64,000 bases of DNA, taken from the NCBI GenBank assembly GCA_948512295.1, contig CAOQRA010000002.1, forward strand, positions 1 to 64,000. Direction: 5' to 3'. The DNA is from an uncultured Eubacteriales bacterium. GTDB taxonomy: Bacteria; Bacillota; Clostridia; Christensenellales; UBA1242. Positions within the stretch are counted from its first letter, which is position 1, and each line of letters begins with the position of its first letter. A program made the position numbers and the translations under genes. Below, in pieces: positions 49,013 through 56,802 of the stretch. The notes under the pieces are model-generated. The model was given only the letters and a program-made list of their open reading frames with translations. It searched no databases and was not told the DNA's origin.

Positions 49013-50983
49013 ATGGGAATATTTGACCAAATAAAGAGTGCTGTGTCGGTAAAAGAAATCGTGGAAATGTACCATGCACCACTGAACAGAAACAACAAGG
49101 TCTGCTGCCCATTTCACCAAGAGAAAACTGCAAGCCTTAGCATTGACATAAATCAAAACATGTGGAAATGCTTTGGCTGTGGACTTGGTGGTGATGGCAT
49201 AAGGTTTGTTGCGAAGCTCAAAGGAATAGAAGACATAGATGCAGCGAAGATGATAATCCAAGATTTCCACCTCAACATTGACTATGAAAGTGAATCGTCA
49301 AAAACACCACAAGGCGAAATGCGAAACTATATCAGAGAATGCCAAAAGCATGTTGAAGAAACAAACTACTTTGAACAGCGAGGCTTGGCAAGCACGACTA
49401 TCAAAGAGTTTGGGCTAGGCTACGATCCTAAGGACAAATCGGTTGTGATTCCTTATTCGCCAAGCATGGTGTACTATCAAAAAAGATTTGTAAAAGACAA
49501 GAGATTCTATAAACCGGACAGCGAAAAATACGGACACGAGCCAATCTGGCATCCAGAGAATTTGGAGTTGAAAGACAAAACTCCGGTCTTCATTGTGGAG
49601 AGTCCGATTTGTGCCATGAGTATAGCTCAATACGGTGGGAAAGCCGTGGCATTATGCGGAACAAGCAATGTGAGCCGATTTGCGGACTTTGTTGCCACGA
49701 AAAAGCCACATGGCACACTTGTCATCTGTATGGACAATGATGAGCCGGGAAAGAAAGCAGAAAAGGAACTTGTTGCAAGATTCAAGGCAATGAAGCAAAA
49801 GCACATTGTCTATAACATTGCCGGGGAGTGCAAAGATCCAAACGAACTATTGCTGAAGAGTGCCAACAAACTGTGCAAGAACATAGCACTAGCCAAGAAA
49901 GAAGCAATCCTAAACAGCAGAGAGCGAGAAGACATTATAAGCCTTGAAGCTCTGTGCAACCTTGGAGTAAAGCCGAAAGAATTCATTGTCGAAAACATGA
50001 TTCCGGAAGATGCACTTTGTGTGCTGGCGGCAGCGAGCAAGGTTGGAAAATCTTGGTTTGTGTTGCAACTCGCCATTGCCATAATCTGCGGAGAAACATT
50101 CCTTGAAGAGCAAACGCATCCATGCTCGGTGCTTTATTATGCACTCGAAGACAGCGACTCACGAATGGTGTATCGAAAGAATAAGTTGACAAATGGAAAA
50201 GAGATTCCAAAGAATTTGTACATCAAGATGGAAACAAAGACTTTCGACACTGGACTGCTTGATGAAATTGAATACTATCAGAACAAAATTCCAAATCTAA
50301 AACTTGTTATCATCGACACATTGCAAATGGTTCGTGGTACACCAAGACGAAACGAGGGAGCCTACGCATTCGACTACAGAGAAATGTCGGTTTTGCGAAA
50401 GTTCTGTGCAAACAACAAAATAACAATTTTATTGGTGCATCACAGCAGAAAGCAAGAAGATGACGGCGACACATTCAACATGATAAGTGGCTCAAACGGC
50501 ATCATGGGTGCAAGCGATGCAGCTTTGTTTATTAACCGCAAAAAAAGAATGGACGAAAACGAACCATTCAAAATGTCTCAAACTGGGCGTGATGTCAAAC
50601 AGAGCGAAAGGCTCATTGAGAGAAACGAAGACGGACATTGGAGCAAGGTTGCCAACGCAGAAGAGAAAGCAAGAAAACAAGAAGAGCAAGCATTCAACAA
50701 CAGCAAGGTTGTGCAGCTCATTTTAGCACTCATGAAAAAGCAACCAAGTGGTTGGAGCGGAACAACAAGGGAATTTGTCAAAGAAGGCATCAATTTATTC
50801 AACGAACACATTGGAACAGAGTCCGAAGTTGGCAAAGAGATAAACCGCATTGAGTTGGAACTATTGAGAAAACACAGGATAAATCATGAATGGAAACGCA
50901 GTAGCGGTGGAAATCGCCACTTTTTCAAGCCAAGCAGTCCGCCATCACTGTTTAATTACCATGGAGAAGATGACGACAACTAA
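49013..50983 (+). CDS. Phage primase-helicase (CHC2 zinc, Toprim, RepA-like ATPase)
   Basis: The 656-residue replication protein has an N-terminal CHC2 zinc domain (CCPFHQEKTASLSI and KCFGCGLGGDG, residues about 24-66), a Toprim-like region (VFIVESP, VICMDNDEPGKKA) at about residues 190-250, and a RecA-fold ATPase with Walker A AASKVGKS near residue 340. The final 150 residues are helical. It primes and unwinds phage DNA. A ribosome binding site, AAAGGAG, precedes ATG 49013. Confidence 0.9.
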   Translation: MGIFDQIKSAVSVKEIVEMYHAPLNRNNKVCCPFHQEKTASLSIDINQNMWKCFGCGLGGDGIRFVAKLKGIEDIDAAKMIIQDFHLNIDYESESSKTPQGEMRNYIRECQKHVEETNYFEQRGLASTTIKEFGLGYDPKDKSVVIPYSPSMVYYQKRFVKDKRFYKPDSEKYGHEPIWHPENLELKDKTPVFIVESPICAMSIAQYGGKAVALCGTSNVSRFADFVATKKPHGTLVICMDNDEPGKKAEKELVARFKAMKQKHIVYNIAGECKDPNELLLKSANKLCKNIALAKKEAILNSREREDIISLEALCNLGVKPKEFIVENMIPEDALCVLAAASKVGKSWFVLQLAIAIICGETFLEEQTHPCSVLYYALEDSDSRMVYRKNKLTNGKEIPKNLYIKMETKTFDTGLLDEIEYYQNKIPNLKLVIIDTLQMVRGTPRRNEGAYAFDYREMSVLRKFCANNKITILLVHHSRKQEDDGDTFNMISGSNGIMGASDAALFINRKKRMDENEPFKMSQTGRDVKQSERLIERNEDGHWSKVANAEEKARKQEEQAFNNSKVVQLILALMKKQPSGWSGTTREFVKEGINLFNEHIGTESEVGKEINRIELELLRKHRINHEWKRSSGGNRHFFKPSSPPSLFNYHGEDDDN

Positions 50984-51005
50984 ATTGGTGGCAGAAAAAG
51001 CACCT

Positions 51006-51105
51006 ACACACCATACACACCATACACTAAAAAATTGCTACCGACACTATTTAACATAATATTCATAAGATACACAAAAGTGTAGGGAGTGTATGTAGTG
51101 CAAGG
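51006..51105. repeat. Short iterated sequences after the primase gene
   Basis: CACACCATA occurs twice at 51006-51024 and a related GTGTAGGGAGTGTATGTAGTG lies at 51081-51101 on the other strand. The gap between primase and VRR-NUC genes is a plausible phage origin, but the evidence is only the repeats and the position. Confidence 0.3.
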
Positions 51106-51132
51106 ACATTTATTGCCACAAAAGGAGAATAA

Positions 51133-51414
51133 ATGAAAGAGCAAGATTTGGTTGACAAGATAAAAGCCTACCTTAGCAAACAGCCGAATACATTCCACTG
51201 GAAAGAACACGGTGGAGTTTATGGAACTGCTGGAATCCCAGACATAATTGTTTGCTATAAAGGCAAATTTGTAGGACTTGAATGTAAAGCAAAAGGAAGA
51301 AAGCCAACAGTTCTCCAGCAGATAACAATCAATAAAATAAACCGTGCTGGTGGAATCGCCAAGGTTGTTTATGATTTGGAAGAAGTCAAAGAGTTATTGA
51401 AAAATCTTGATTAA
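51133..51414 (+). CDS. VRR-NUC domain nuclease
   Basis: The 93-residue protein is a compact VRR-NUC: WKEHGGVYGTAGIPDIIVCYKGKFVGLECKA, with the catalytic Asp in IPDII and Glu-x-Lys in LECKA. It is a Holliday-junction-type or structure-specific nuclease common in phages. AAAGGAG precedes ATG 51133. Confidence 0.88.
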   Translation: MKEQDLVDKIKAYLSKQPNTFHWKEHGGVYGTAGIPDIIVCYKGKFVGLECKAKGRKPTVLQQITINKINRAGGIAKVVYDLEEVKELLKNLD

Positions 51415-51428
51415 AAGGAGAATTGCGA

Positions 51429-51944
51429 GTGGAAGAATACTTATTGCACAAAGTGGTCTTTACCGAAGAAGCGATTTTCGATTATGAGCATTGCCTTGTA
51501 AAGCAAAAGTATGAACTAGACGAAACTGACACCGACTGGCGAATTGAAAGCAAGTTCGACCTTCCACTCGTGAAACTTCCAAAGCGAGAGATGAAAGCAG
51601 AAATTGAAGAGTTTATTCAAACCAATAAAAGTAAACAACACAAACTTTATTTTTACACAAAGATTTTTGACGAACAACTCCAAAAGATGCTCATGTTGTT
51701 TATAAAAAAGGGGAGCAGACAGTCAATCATGCAGAACTGGATCGTTATTGGAATTTGCGAAGCTGACGATTGGTGTGAAGAATTGGAATTTGCTGGAATG
51801 ATTCGAAACTGGACAAAAACAAGCATAACAGACCTACCGGAAGACGACTGGGTGGAAGAAGAACGCATAAGAAAAGAAATCGAAGAAAAGGAGCGATTGA
51901 AAGAAGAAAAGGAGCGAGAATACTATGAAAGATTATTTGCTTGA
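51429..51944 (+). CDS. Hypothetical phage protein
   Basis: The 171-residue protein starts best at GTG 51429, eight bases after AAAGGAG; an upstream TTG is too close. It is charged and ends in a long coiled-coil (EEERIRKEIEEKERLKEEKE). It overlaps the sigma-like gene by 20 bases. No domain was recognised. Confidence 0.6.
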   Translation: MEEYLLHKVVFTEEAIFDYEHCLVKQKYELDETDTDWRIESKFDLPLVKLPKREMKAEIEEFIQTNKSKQHKLYFYTKIFDEQLQKMLMLFIKKGSRQSIMQNWIVIGICEADDWCEELEFAGMIRNWTKTSITDLPEDDWVEEERIRKEIEEKERLKEEKEREYYERLFA

Positions 51945-52245
51945 TTTATTAAACAACCAAAAACGATACGAAGCGAAAATTGAAGTGCTGAAAAATCATC
52001 AATGCATGTTCTTCGACCAAGACGAGTTTGAAATCTACATGAAGATAGAGCAAGACCTTCTGCATATGAAATACTGCATCGACAGATTATCACCAAACAG
52101 CAAGGAAATAATTGTAAACTTGTACGACAAAGGTTTTTCACTTAAACAATTGAGCATGGCAATGCACCTATGCAAGTCAGCAGTTTTTAATAGAAAAGAG
52201 GTCGCAATAAGGGAATTGAGAACATTATTTGGTAAAAATTATTAA
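51925..52245 (+). CDS. Sigma-70 region 4-like (ArpU-type) phage regulator
   Basis: The 106-residue protein ends in a helix-turn-helix (KGFSLKQLSMAMHLCKSAVFNRKEVAIREL) like sigma region 4 or ArpU/RinA-type late regulators. It is encoded just before the HNH-terS genes, where such regulators often act on the packaging operon. Two direct repeats 21 bp apart follow the gene and may be its target. Confidence 0.7.
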   Translation: MKDYLLDLLNNQKRYEAKIEVLKNHQCMFFDQDEFEIYMKIEQDLLHMKYCIDRLSPNSKEIIVNLYDKGFSLKQLSMAMHLCKSAVFNRKEVAIRELRTLFGKNY

Positions 52246-52253
52246 AAATGTGA

Positions 52254-52314
52254 ACGAAACACTTTCAAAACTGCACGAAATACTTTCAAAAACCCACAAT
52301 AATAGAAAGTGAAC
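52254..52314 (+). promoter_or_regulatory. Direct repeats before the packaging genes
   Basis: ACGAAACACTTTCAAAA (52254-52270) and ACGAAATACTTTCAAAA (52275-52291) are spaced by 21 bp, two helical turns; an inverted partial copy (GAAAGTGAACG) is at 52304-52314. It is a candidate site for the sigma-like regulator encoded directly upstream. Confidence 0.5.
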
Positions 52315-52354
52315 GGCAAGCGAGAGCGAAAAAGCCTTGAAAGGAGAAAGTGGA

Positions 52355-52720
52355 ATGCCTAGAAAACCACCACACCCATGTGGAAGAAACGGATGCGGAG
52401 AACTGACATACGAGAGATTTTGCAAGAAACATCAGTCGGAAGCAAATGCAAACTACGACAAGTACGAGCGAGATAAAGAAATGAAACGATTCTATAATTC
52501 ACCAGCGTGGGTTGCACTCAAAAAGAGAAAACTCAGCATAGACCCATTCTGTGAATTATGCAAGAAGAGTGGAACTCTCGTGAAGGCGACAGCCGTAGAC
52601 CACATACAAGAAATAAAACAAGGTGGCAGCCGGTTAGACATCAACAATCTGCAAAGCCTTTGCTGGTCTTGCCACAGTCGAAAGACAATCCAAGAACGGA
52701 ACAAGAGCAAGGCAAGGTAG
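52355..52720 (+). CDS. HNH endonuclease
   Basis: The 121-residue protein has the HNH pattern: a CELCKK segment, AVDHIQEIKQGG with the catalytic His, and CWSCHSRKT. Cys residues at both ends bind zinc. ATG 52355 follows AAAGGAG. HNH genes next to terS are common in cos-type phages and assist terminase cutting. Confidence 0.9.
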   Translation: MPRKPPHPCGRNGCGELTYERFCKKHQSEANANYDKYERDKEMKRFYNSPAWVALKKRKLSIDPFCELCKKSGTLVKATAVDHIQEIKQGGSRLDINNLQSLCWSCHSRKTIQERNKSKAR

Positions 52721-52784
52721 GGGGTGTCAAATCTCTACAATAAACGAAAGGAAGACCGAGGCGGAAGTCTCACACGAATTTTCG

Positions 52785-52930
52785 CAAAATCAAAAATCAA
52801 ATAATGAAAAATCAAAAATCGAGCGAAATTGCTCGTTTTTTTATGGAAATTTTCAAAAAACAGATAAAAAAATCAAATTTGATTTTGCGACAAGAAGAAA
52901 AAATCAAAAAATCAAAAAAGGAGAATTTTA
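52785..52930. repeat. AATCAAAAA-type repeats and a terminator before terS
   Basis: Runs of AAAATCAAAAATC recur at 52785-52820 and 52866-52919, around a hairpin CGAGC-GAAATT-GCTCG with T8 (52820-52842). Such repeats next to terS may be terminase binding or cos sites. This is a candidate only. Confidence 0.4.
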
Positions 52931-52931
52931 T

Positions 52932-53420
52932 ATGCCAAGCGGTGGATACAGAGCGGGTGCTGGACGCCCCAAAAAGAGTGCAACAGAAAAAGTTTTGGAA
53001 GGAAACCTTGGGAAAAGAAAAATTGAAGTTGTTGACTTCTCAGATGCAGAAGAACTGCCAGCAACACCAGCGAAATGGTTGAGTGATAAAGGCAAAGAAA
53101 TGTACAAGTTCGTTTATGAGTGGCTACAAAAGATTGGTTGCTTAAAAGGAATATTGCCTTGCCATTTGGAAGAATACGCACACTGCAAATCTCGCTGGCT
53201 AGAATGTGAAGAGCAAAACAGCAGAATCGGTTTAATCGTAAAAGACCAACATGGAAACCCGGCACCTTCGCCATTCGTTGGACTGGCTCACAATTATCTC
53301 AAACAAGCAAATGATGCGTGGGCAAAGATTTACGCAGTGGTGAGAGAAACAAAACTCAAAGAGTGGGATGACTCAAATCCAAATGACGACGTCATGGAAA
53401 AACTGCTTGGGGGAAAGTGA
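52932..53420 (+). CDS. terS: Phage terminase small subunit (P27 family)
   Basis: The 162-residue protein begins with MPSGGYRAGAGRPKK, the P27 N-terminus, followed by a helical DNA-binding part and WAKIYAVVRETKLKEW. It recognises packaging sites. AAGGAG precedes ATG 52932. Its stop overlaps the methyltransferase start by one base. The large subunit lies seven kilobases further on, which is unusual as the two are normally adjacent. Confidence 0.92.
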   Translation: MPSGGYRAGAGRPKKSATEKVLEGNLGKRKIEVVDFSDAEELPATPAKWLSDKGKEMYKFVYEWLQKIGCLKGILPCHLEEYAHCKSRWLECEEQNSRIGLIVKDQHGNPAPSPFVGLAHNYLKQANDAWAKIYAVVRETKLKEWDDSNPNDDVMEKLLGGK

Positions 53421-54982
53421 TGTTAAGGGTTATTGAATTATTCAGTGGCGTAGGAAGTCAAACACAAGCATTGAAGAACATTGGTGTGGAACACAAGGTC
53501 GTTGCAATTTGTGACAACGACAAATTTGCAGACATGACATACCGAGCATTGCACGATGCAGATGTGGTAAACCTTGGCGACATAAGGAAAGTGGAAGAGT
53601 TGCCGGAAGCGGACTTGTGGACTTACTCATTCCCTTGCCAAGACATAAGCGTTGCCGGAAATCAAAAAGGCTTTGACAAGGACAGCAATACAAGAAGCGG
53701 ACTGCTTTGGGAAGTGGAGCGACTGCTACTACGAGCCAAGGAAAAAGGAACTTTACCCAAATACCTACTGTTGGAAAATGTGAAAAACTTAGTAGGAATA
53801 AGGCACAAAGCGAACTACGAAAAGTGGCTCGCTTTTTTACATGATTTAGGCTATACAACATTTTGGAAAGTGCTGAATGCCAAAGATTATGGAATCCCAC
53901 AAAACAGAGAAAGAGTGTTTGCAATCAGCATACTTGGAGAATGTGAGAGATATGAATTTCCTAAACCAATGAAACTTGAAACAAGGCTCAAAGATGTGCT
54001 GGAAGACGAAGTCGACAAAAAATACTATTTGAAAGAATCGACAATGCGGAGCATGCTGACAAGCAGTTTCAAAAACAGAAAGAACTCTGTGTACACACCG
54101 GATGCAAGCCACACTGGTGCATTGCTGAGCAGAGATTACAAAGAGCCAAAATGCGTTGTGGTTGGAAACATTGAACAGGGCAAGTGGGGAAAAGTCACTG
54201 AGATGCATCAGAGAGTTTATAGTCCAGAAGGAATTGCACCAACCATCACAGCACAAGGTGGCGGAAATCAAGAAAAGAAAATCGTTGTGGATGACGAACC
54301 GAAAGCACAAGTTGTTGGAATGATGGAAGGCGGCAAGTGGGATAGGGTTTATAATCTCAGCCGTTGCGTTTACGATCCAGAGGGCATTGCACCGACACTG
54401 GTGGCAGCAGCTGGAGAGGGCGGAAACAACACAAAGAAAATCATTGTTGATGACTTATATGCAAACAGAGAAAAGCGAACATACGAAGAAGTTGCTCCAA
54501 CACTAAGGGGCGAAAGACACGGATTAAAGGTTGTGGCACTTCGTGGCAGACCGCCGGAAGATGGACACAAGAACCTAGAACAACAAGCCGAAATACGAAA
54601 AGATTACCTAACAAACACTATCACAACCGTGCAAAAAGACAATTTAATTTTGCAGGTGAAGTCTGGAAGAAAGAAAGGATACGAAGAAGCAACGGATGGA
54701 GATTCCATAAACCTTGCGTTTCCGAATAGCAAAACACGAAGAGGGAGAGTTGGAAAACAGATTTCTAACACGATTGACACCGGTTGTCAGCAAGGGGTTT
54801 TGTTAAATTGCACCATAAGAAAACTAACACCAACCGAATGTTGGCGACTTATGGGGTGGAAAGACGAGCAGATAAACAAGGTAAAACAAGCCGGAATAAG
54901 CAATTCCCAAATGTATAAACAAGCCGGTAATGGAATTGTTGTGGCGGTTTTGGAAGCTATATTCCGGAATTTGCCCATTTGA
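53420..54982 (+). CDS. Phage DNA cytosine-5 methyltransferase
   Basis: The 520-residue enzyme has motif I ELFSGVGSQTQALK (residues 5-18), the catalytic Cys in FPCQDIS near residue 72, ENVKNL near 118, and QAGNGIVVAVLEAI (motif X) at the end. The target-recognition region (about residues 230-430) contains two repeats of a pattern GKWxxV...VYxPEGIAPT, suggesting two copies of a recognition unit. Usual phage Dcms have about 350-420 residues, so this is long. Methylation would protect phage DNA. Confidence 0.93.
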   Translation: MLRVIELFSGVGSQTQALKNIGVEHKVVAICDNDKFADMTYRALHDADVVNLGDIRKVEELPEADLWTYSFPCQDISVAGNQKGFDKDSNTRSGLLWEVERLLLRAKEKGTLPKYLLLENVKNLVGIRHKANYEKWLAFLHDLGYTTFWKVLNAKDYGIPQNRERVFAISILGECERYEFPKPMKLETRLKDVLEDEVDKKYYLKESTMRSMLTSSFKNRKNSVYTPDASHTGALLSRDYKEPKCVVVGNIEQGKWGKVTEMHQRVYSPEGIAPTITAQGGGNQEKKIVVDDEPKAQVVGMMEGGKWDRVYNLSRCVYDPEGIAPTLVAAAGEGGNNTKKIIVDDLYANREKRTYEEVAPTLRGERHGLKVVALRGRPPEDGHKNLEQQAEIRKDYLTNTITTVQKDNLILQVKSGRKKGYEEATDGDSINLAFPNSKTRRGRVGKQISNTIDTGCQQGVLLNCTIRKLTPTECWRLMGWKDEQINKVKQAGISNSQMYKQAGNGIVVAVLEAIFRNLPI

Positions 54983-55018
54983 CGAAAAAAAGTTGGAAAT
55001 TTTGTGTTTTTCTTTCGA

Positions 55019-55060
55019 TTTTCTCTGGACTTTCAAAGTTGTTTGCGGCATTGTTTGCTT
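55019..55060 (+). repeat. Conserved motif after the C5 methyltransferase, copy 1
   Basis: TTTTCTCTGGACTT (55019-55032) and TTTGCGGCATT (55042-55052) recur in the same order after the second methyltransferase at 59801-59833. They precede AAGGAG of the next gene. The role is unknown. Confidence 0.5.
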
Positions 55061-55086
55061 AACCTAAGAAAAGGAGAGGTTAAGCA

Positions 55087-55956
55087 ATGAAAAATCAAAA
55101 ATTTGGAATCGAAATCGAATTCACAGGGATGACAAGACTGCAAGCAGCAAGAGTCATCGCAAAGCAGCTCGGAACAACAGAACGCTTTGATGGGGGAACA
55201 TACGATGCATACAGCGTAACCGACAACACCAACAGAAAATGGAAAATAGTCAGCGATGCAAGCATACAAGCCACTGGCGGACTAAACACAAGGTGCGAGC
55301 TGGTTAGTCCAATATGCGATTACAAGGACATTGAAACAATACAAGAAATCGTTCGACAACTCAGAGAAAATGGAATGAAAGTAAACTCAAGCACTGGAAT
55401 ACACATTCACATAGATGCCAGCACTCACACAGCACAGAGTCTGAAAAACCTTGCAAACATCATGGCAAGCAAAGAAGACTTGCTGTTCGAAGCTCTGGAA
55501 GTAAACCGTGAAAGATTGGAAAGATGGTGCAAGAAGGTGGACGGAAACTTCCTTGATAGAATCAACAAAGGACGAAAAAAGGAAATGAAAGACATACGAA
55601 AAATATGGTACAACGGACGCGATGAAGCCCACATGCATTATAGCGATACAAGATACAGAGCATTGAACTTGCACTCAGTATGGCAAAAAGGAACAGTGGA
55701 ATTCAGATGCTTTAACAGCACAACACATGCTGGAAAAATCAAAGCATACATTCAATTATGCTTAGCAATCAGCCACCAAGCAAAAATACAAGCTGGGGCA
55801 ACAAGAAGACACACAGAAACAACAAACCACAAATACACATTCAGAACATGGTTATTAAGACTTGGCATGATAGGTGAAGAATTCAAGACTGCAAGATTAC
55901 ACTTGCTGAAAAACCTTGATGGAAACATAGCATGGCGAAATAGGGAGGTGGCATAA
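55087..55956 (+). CDS. Amidoligase-family protein
   Basis: The 289-residue protein fits the phage amidoligase (COOH-NH2 ligase) family: FGIEIEFTGMTR at the start, GGLNTRCELVSPIC, GIHIHIDASTH with metal-type His and TVEFRCFNST. These enzymes form amide bonds with ATP on peptide or peptidoglycan-like substrates. It is followed two bases later by a gamma-glutamylcyclotransferase gene, a pairing known for this family. AAAGGAG precedes ATG 55087. Confidence 0.85.
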   Translation: MKNQKFGIEIEFTGMTRLQAARVIAKQLGTTERFDGGTYDAYSVTDNTNRKWKIVSDASIQATGGLNTRCELVSPICDYKDIETIQEIVRQLRENGMKVNSSTGIHIHIDASTHTAQSLKNLANIMASKEDLLFEALEVNRERLERWCKKVDGNFLDRINKGRKKEMKDIRKIWYNGRDEAHMHYSDTRYRALNLHSVWQKGTVEFRCFNSTTHAGKIKAYIQLCLAISHQAKIQAGATRRHTETTNHKYTFRTWLLRLGMIGEEFKTARLHLLKNLDGNIAWRNREVA

Positions 55957-55957
55957 C

Positions 55958-56386
55958 ATGAAAAAATTGTATATAGCATACGGCAGTAACTTAAACTTAG
56001 AACAGATGGCAAGGCGTTGTCCGACAGCAAGAGTTGTCGGAACAACCATGCTGGAAGATTATCAATTGACATTCAGAAGAGTGGCAACGATAGAACCGCA
56101 AAAAGGATCGTGCGTACCAGTTGCGGTTTGGGAAATTGATAAACCAAGTGAAATTGCATTGGACAGATATGAAGGCTACCCAAGACTATACCGCAAGGAA
56201 TACTTGGACATAGAAATAAACGGAGAGAGAAAGCAAGCACTGGTGTATATCATGAACCTAGGCGAACCGCAGTATCCGGATTCATATTATTATGGTGTGA
56301 TTTTGCAAGGATATCATGATGTCGGACTTGACATAACACACCTTGAAAACGCACTCAAAGACACCGAAAGGAGAATGAGAAAATGA
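55958..56386 (+). CDS. Gamma-glutamylcyclotransferase-like protein
   Basis: The 142-residue protein has the GGCT signature YIAYGSNLNLEQMARRCPTA and EGYPRLYRKEYLDI with the catalytic Glu. It releases 5-oxoproline from gamma-glutamyl compounds, and next to an amidoligase it may undo or edit its product. AGGGAGG precedes ATG 55958. Confidence 0.88.
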   Translation: MKKLYIAYGSNLNLEQMARRCPTARVVGTTMLEDYQLTFRRVATIEPQKGSCVPVAVWEIDKPSEIALDRYEGYPRLYRKEYLDIEINGERKQALVYIMNLGEPQYPDSYYYGVILQGYHDVGLDITHLENALKDTERRMRK

Positions 56387-56607
56387 ATGATGAATTTTTC
56401 AGTAAGAGAGTTTGTGATAGGTGCGGAAAAGACCTAAGCGGTGGAAGAATTATGTCAATGTACAATGAAGACTGTATTTGCATGGAGTGCAAAGACAAAG
56501 AAACTAAACGGCCGGACTACAAAGAAACTGCAAAGAGGGATATGGACGAATACTTGAAAAAAAATAAAATAATTGTCCATTATGGCGAAAAAAAAGATGA
56601 AAAATAA
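56383..56607 (+). CDS. Small zinc-ribbon protein
   Basis: The 74-residue protein has two Cys pairs (CDRCGK and CMECK), a likely zinc ribbon, and a Lys-rich end. Its start overlaps the GGCT stop (ATGA). The function is unknown. Confidence 0.7.
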   Translation: MNDEFFSKRVCDRCGKDLSGGRIMSMYNEDCICMECKDKETKRPDYKETAKRDMDEYLKKNKIIVHYGEKKDEK

Positions 56608-56612
56608 AAAAA

Positions 56613-56630
56613 TATGTTATAATGCTTGTA
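56613..56630 (+). promoter_or_regulatory. Promoter -10 of the riboswitch-metK unit
   Basis: TATAAT (56618-56623) lies in an 18-base stretch identical to that of the SLOG promoter at 38224-38241. No clear -35 is seen upstream. Confidence 0.55.
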
Positions 56631-56635
56631 TCCAT

Positions 56636-56760
56636 AAAGAGTGCGTGAGTGACTGACACTATGACCGCACAGCAACCTACCATACGGAAAGGTGCTAAAG
56701 TCAGACTGATGGGAACAATAATGATGCTGAAAATCCTATCGGAAACGATGGGATTTTTTA
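56636..56760 (+). promoter_or_regulatory. SAM riboswitch (SAM-I clan, I/IV-like variant) with terminator
   Basis: The leader of metK holds the SAM-I clan core: an ATGACCGCACAGCAACC segment and, after a short hairpin, AGGTGCTAAAGTCAGACTG. GTGCG (56641-56645) pairs with CGCAC (56666-56670), TGACT with AGTCA. The expression platform is a strong terminator (AAATCCTATCG-GAAA-CGATGGGATTT, 56731-56756, then T). High SAM would thus stop metK transcription. No covariance model was run. Confidence 0.8.
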
Positions 56761-56802
56761 TATCTCCTTTATGGAAATTTAGAAAATAAAAGGAAAGGAA
56801 AA

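Noticed and set aside
52804..53082. 92-residue frame overlapping terS
   Set aside because: It overlaps the clear terS gene in another frame and comes from the AATCAAAAA repeats.
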